A stretch of DNA of 17,487 nucleotides, taken from positions 1 through 17,487 of the forward strand of contig JBJKVQ010000042.1 of the NCBI GenBank assembly GCA_045562575.1, given 5' to 3'. Position numbers and translations under genes: made by a program. This document shows, one piece after another, positions 15,901 through 17,487 of this stretch; the stretch's first letter is position 1, and each line of letters opens with the position of its first letter. The notes beneath the pieces are model-generated. The model had not been told where the DNA came from. It was given only the letters and a program-made list of their open reading frames with translations, and searched no databases. The stretch is from UBA6952 sp045562575 (GTDB lineage Bacteria; Chloroflexota; Dehalococcoidia; Lucifugimonadales; UBA6952).

Positions 15901-16569
15901 TTACACTAACCACGTCGTTTTGTTTAAAGACATTGTCCAGAAATCTAACTCAAACCTACAGCTATCTATATAAGCTTTTTTCATTTTTTTAATTTGAGAT
16001 TGACTAGAATGGGACGCTACAGTATTAACTAGGTCTCTAAGCCAATGAGCTAAATCGACGAATTCAGGATCAGAATACATTTCTATCCATTCATTATATA
16101 AAGGGTCGTTATTTTCGATATTATTTTGCTTTAATTCTAATCCTATTTCAGCATACGTTAACATGCATGGTAAAAGGGCTGCTATTATTTCTGCAAATTC
16201 TCCTTCATAGGCAATTTTTACTAAGAAGTTAGTATAAGACTCCATCGCAGGAGCAGGTTGTGTATTTTGTAAATCTGGTAATGTTATATCTAGCTTTTCA
16301 CAATATCCTATATGAAGAGTGATTTCATTATTAAGAGTTTCTTCAAGTAATTTACTGAAACTACTCATCGTCTCGTAATCAGGAGACTTTGCTGTTGCTA
16401 GGGCAAGAATTTTACTATACTCAATTAAAAATAAATAATCCTGTTCTATAAAGAACTTAAAACTATCTTTATGTAAAGTACCGTCTCCTATGCCCTTCGT
16501 AAAAGGATGAGTCATAATTGCGGTTTGTATATTTTTTGTTTCTTGATAAATTGAATCTACAAAGTTCAT
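15901..16569 (-). CDS. tenA: TenA-family thiaminase II-like protein
   Basis: Helical protein of the haem-oxygenase-like fold. TenA enzymes salvage thiamine breakdown products by hydrolysing aminopyrimidines. Key positions match: Asp44 in EQDYLFLIEYSKILA, Cys135 in LLPCMLTYAEIG (the nucleophile in Bacillus TenA), Tyr139 beside it, and Glu207 in FELDFW. With Cys135 present it belongs to the classical TenA_C group rather than the cysteine-less TenA_E group. The length, 222 residues, is typical. AAGG at 16575-16578 lies 5 nt before the ATG. No other thiamine gene and no TPP riboswitch is near it, so a role in thiamine salvage rests on the protein alone. It is divergent from the FAD-linked oxidase gene. 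Confidence 0.88.
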   Translation of the reverse strand: MNFVDSIYQETKNIQTAIMTHPFTKGIGDGTLHKDSFKFFIEQDYLFLIEYSKILALATAKSPDYETMSSFSKLLEETLNNEITLHIGYCEKLDITLPDLQNTQPAPAMESYTNFLVKIAYEGEFAEIIAALLPCMLTYAEIGLELKQNNIENNDPLYNEWIEMYSDPEFVDLAHWLRDLVNTVASHSSQSQIKKMKKAYIDSCRFELDFWTMSLNKTTWLV

Positions 16570-16605
16570 GATAACCTTATTTATATGATGTGATAATTTC
16601 TAGGT

Positions 16606-16620
16606 ATTATATGGTAAAAT
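16606..16620. promoter_or_regulatory. Candidate divergent promoter elements between tenA and the FAD-linked oxidase
   Basis: In the 104-nt gap between the two divergent genes, the reverse strand has a perfect TATAAT at 16606-16611, about 37 nt before the tenA ATG. The forward strand has TGGTAAAAT (extended -10; TAAAAT at 16615-16620), about 54 nt before the oxidase ATG. No clear -35 boxes were found. The two elements lie within a 15-bp stretch, so the two transcripts may compete. Low confidence because of the AT-rich background. Confidence 0.3.
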
Positions 16621-16673
16621 CTCATGAAACGTAACATTATTATATATTTGAAAATTGATTTGGTTATATTTGT

Positions 16674-17487
16674 ATGGTTAATCCGAGTCTTATTAAAGAA
16701 TTGAAAAAAATAGTTGGGGAACAGTATGTGATGCATCATGCAGATGAATTACTAGTTTTTCAATATGATGGGTCAACTGATAAAGCTTTGCCTGATGTTG
16801 TAGTTTTTCCAAAATCTTCTGAAGATATTAGCTTGATTGTTAAAATAGCCAATAAATATGATCAGTATATAATTCCTCGAGGTGCAGGAACAGGTTTGTC
16901 TGGTGGAGCTGTTCCAATGTATGGTGGAATAGAACTAGTTCTTACAAGAATGAATTCTATACTTTCTGTTGATATAGAAAATAGGTTAGCTCTAGTTGAA
17001 CCAGGAGTAGTTAATTTAGATTTATCAAAATATGTTTCTTCAATGGGTCTATTTTATGCACCAGATCCATCTAGCCAGATTTCTTGTACTATCGGGGGCA
17101 ATATAGCCGAAAATTCAGGTGGTCCTCATTGTTTAAAATACGGGGTAACTACAAATCATGTTATGGCATGCGAGATTGTTACAGAAAATGGAGAAATAAT
17201 TTGGTTAGGTGGTAAATTTCGTAATGTTCCTGGATATGATTTACTTGGAGGATTTGTTGGATCAGAAGGGATGATGGGAATTGCTACAAAAATTATTGTT
17301 AATTTATTACCAATACCTCAATCAGTAAAGACCCATTTAGCATCTTTTGCGACTATTGAACAAGCAAGTTTTGCAGTCAGTAGCGTTATATCTTCTGGAC
17401 TAATTCCAAGTGCTATAGAAATGATGGATAAATTGACAATAGAAGCTGTTGAAAATGTAGTTAAGTGCGGTTATCCAGATACAGCAG
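16674..17487 (+). CDS. FAD-linked oxidase, GlcD/lactate dehydrogenase type, 3'-truncated
   Basis: N-terminal 271 residues of a flavoprotein oxidising a 2-hydroxy acid such as glycolate or lactate. The frame runs open from ATG 16674 to the window edge. The FAD-binding PCMH domain is clear: DVVVFPKSSEDISLIV (41-56), then RGAGTGLSGGAVP (69-81) binding the FAD pyrophosphate, PDPSSQISCTIGGNIAENSG (130-149) and HCLKYGVT (152-159), then NVPGYDL and GGFVGSEG (184-199). The C-terminal substrate-binding domain begins near residue 215 and is cut off. No good ribosome-binding site precedes the ATG, and the next in-frame ATG (residue 20) would delete part of the conserved N-terminus. Whether an iron-sulfur GlcF-like partner or fused domain follows lies outside the window. 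Confidence 0.93.
   Translation, partial: MVNPSLIKELKKIVGEQYVMHHADELLVFQYDGSTDKALPDVVVFPKSSEDISLIVKIANKYDQYIIPRGAGTGLSGGAVPMYGGIELVLTRMNSILSVDIENRLALVEPGVVNLDLSKYVSSMGLFYAPDPSSQISCTIGGNIAENSGGPHCLKYGVTTNHVMACEIVTENGEIIWLGGKFRNVPGYDLLGGFVGSEGMMGIATKIIVNLLPIPQSVKTHLASFATIEQASFAVSSVISSGLIPSAIEMMDKLTIEAVENVVKCGYPDTA

Noticed and set aside
16570..16673. TPP riboswitch upstream of tenA
   Set aside because: No CUGAGA-type or other conserved TPP-riboswitch core is present and the gap is only about 100 nt.

Overview
The window is AT-rich bacterial DNA with tightly packed genes and no rRNA, tRNA, mobile element or CRISPR array that I could find. The gene set points to Chloroflexota, possibly an AT-rich marine lineage such as SAR202/Dehalococcoidia. 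Three things suggest this: a Chloroflexus-like malate dehydrogenase of the LDH-like type; an ECF sigma factor followed by an anti-sigma-like protein with a DUF5667-type segment; and a mix of acyl-CoA carboxylase, molybdenum hydroxylase, HdrB-like succinate dehydrogenase subunit and FAD-linked oxidase. This placement is inferred from protein flavour and recalled homologues, not from a search.

Layout. 1-1222 (+): the 3' part of NAD kinase and an ADP-ribose pyrophosphatase-type Nudix hydrolase. 1297-4850 (+): a compact sdhA-sdhB-sdhE operon for succinate dehydrogenase/fumarate reductase. It is of the type whose iron-sulfur subunit carries four cysteines at the third cluster and whose anchor is replaced by a CCG-domain (HdrB-like) subunit. 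4847-7087 (-): malate dehydrogenase followed by a class III aminotransferase, running tail-to-tail into sdhE with a 4-nt overlap. 7208-8770 (-): the carboxyltransferase subunit of an acyl-CoA carboxylase. 8900-13583 (-): citramalate synthase, a xanthine-dehydrogenase-family molybdenum subunit and a TauE/SafE-type permease, closely spaced. 13661-15209 (-): an ECF sigma factor and its probable membrane anti-sigma factor. 15456-15899 (+): a short protein phosphatase with a CX5R site. 15901-16569 (-): a TenA-family protein. 16674-end (+): the start of a GlcD-like FAD-linked oxidase, cut by the window edge.

How the genes fit together. Succinate dehydrogenase and malate dehydrogenase are two TCA-cycle steps, and the acyl-CoA carboxylase could feed propionyl-CoA carbon towards succinyl-CoA. 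Citramalate synthase indicates isoleucine made from pyruvate and acetyl-CoA. The molybdenum hydroxylase with its permease and the GlcD-like oxidase suggest oxidation of small organic acids or N-heterocycles; their substrates cannot be read from the sequence. The sigma/anti-sigma pair implies a membrane-sensed transcriptional response.

Start sites were moved from the longest possible reading in five genes (sdhE, mdh, the carboxylase, the sigma factor and, by retaining a TTG, the Nudix gene), using ribosome-binding sites or family N-termini. I see no clearly new biological system here. The most notable points are the sdhE and sdhB cysteine patterns, the molybdenum hydroxylase subunit without its usual partners, the sigma/anti-sigma pair lacking a zinc-binding motif, and a phosphatase with an unusually short tail.
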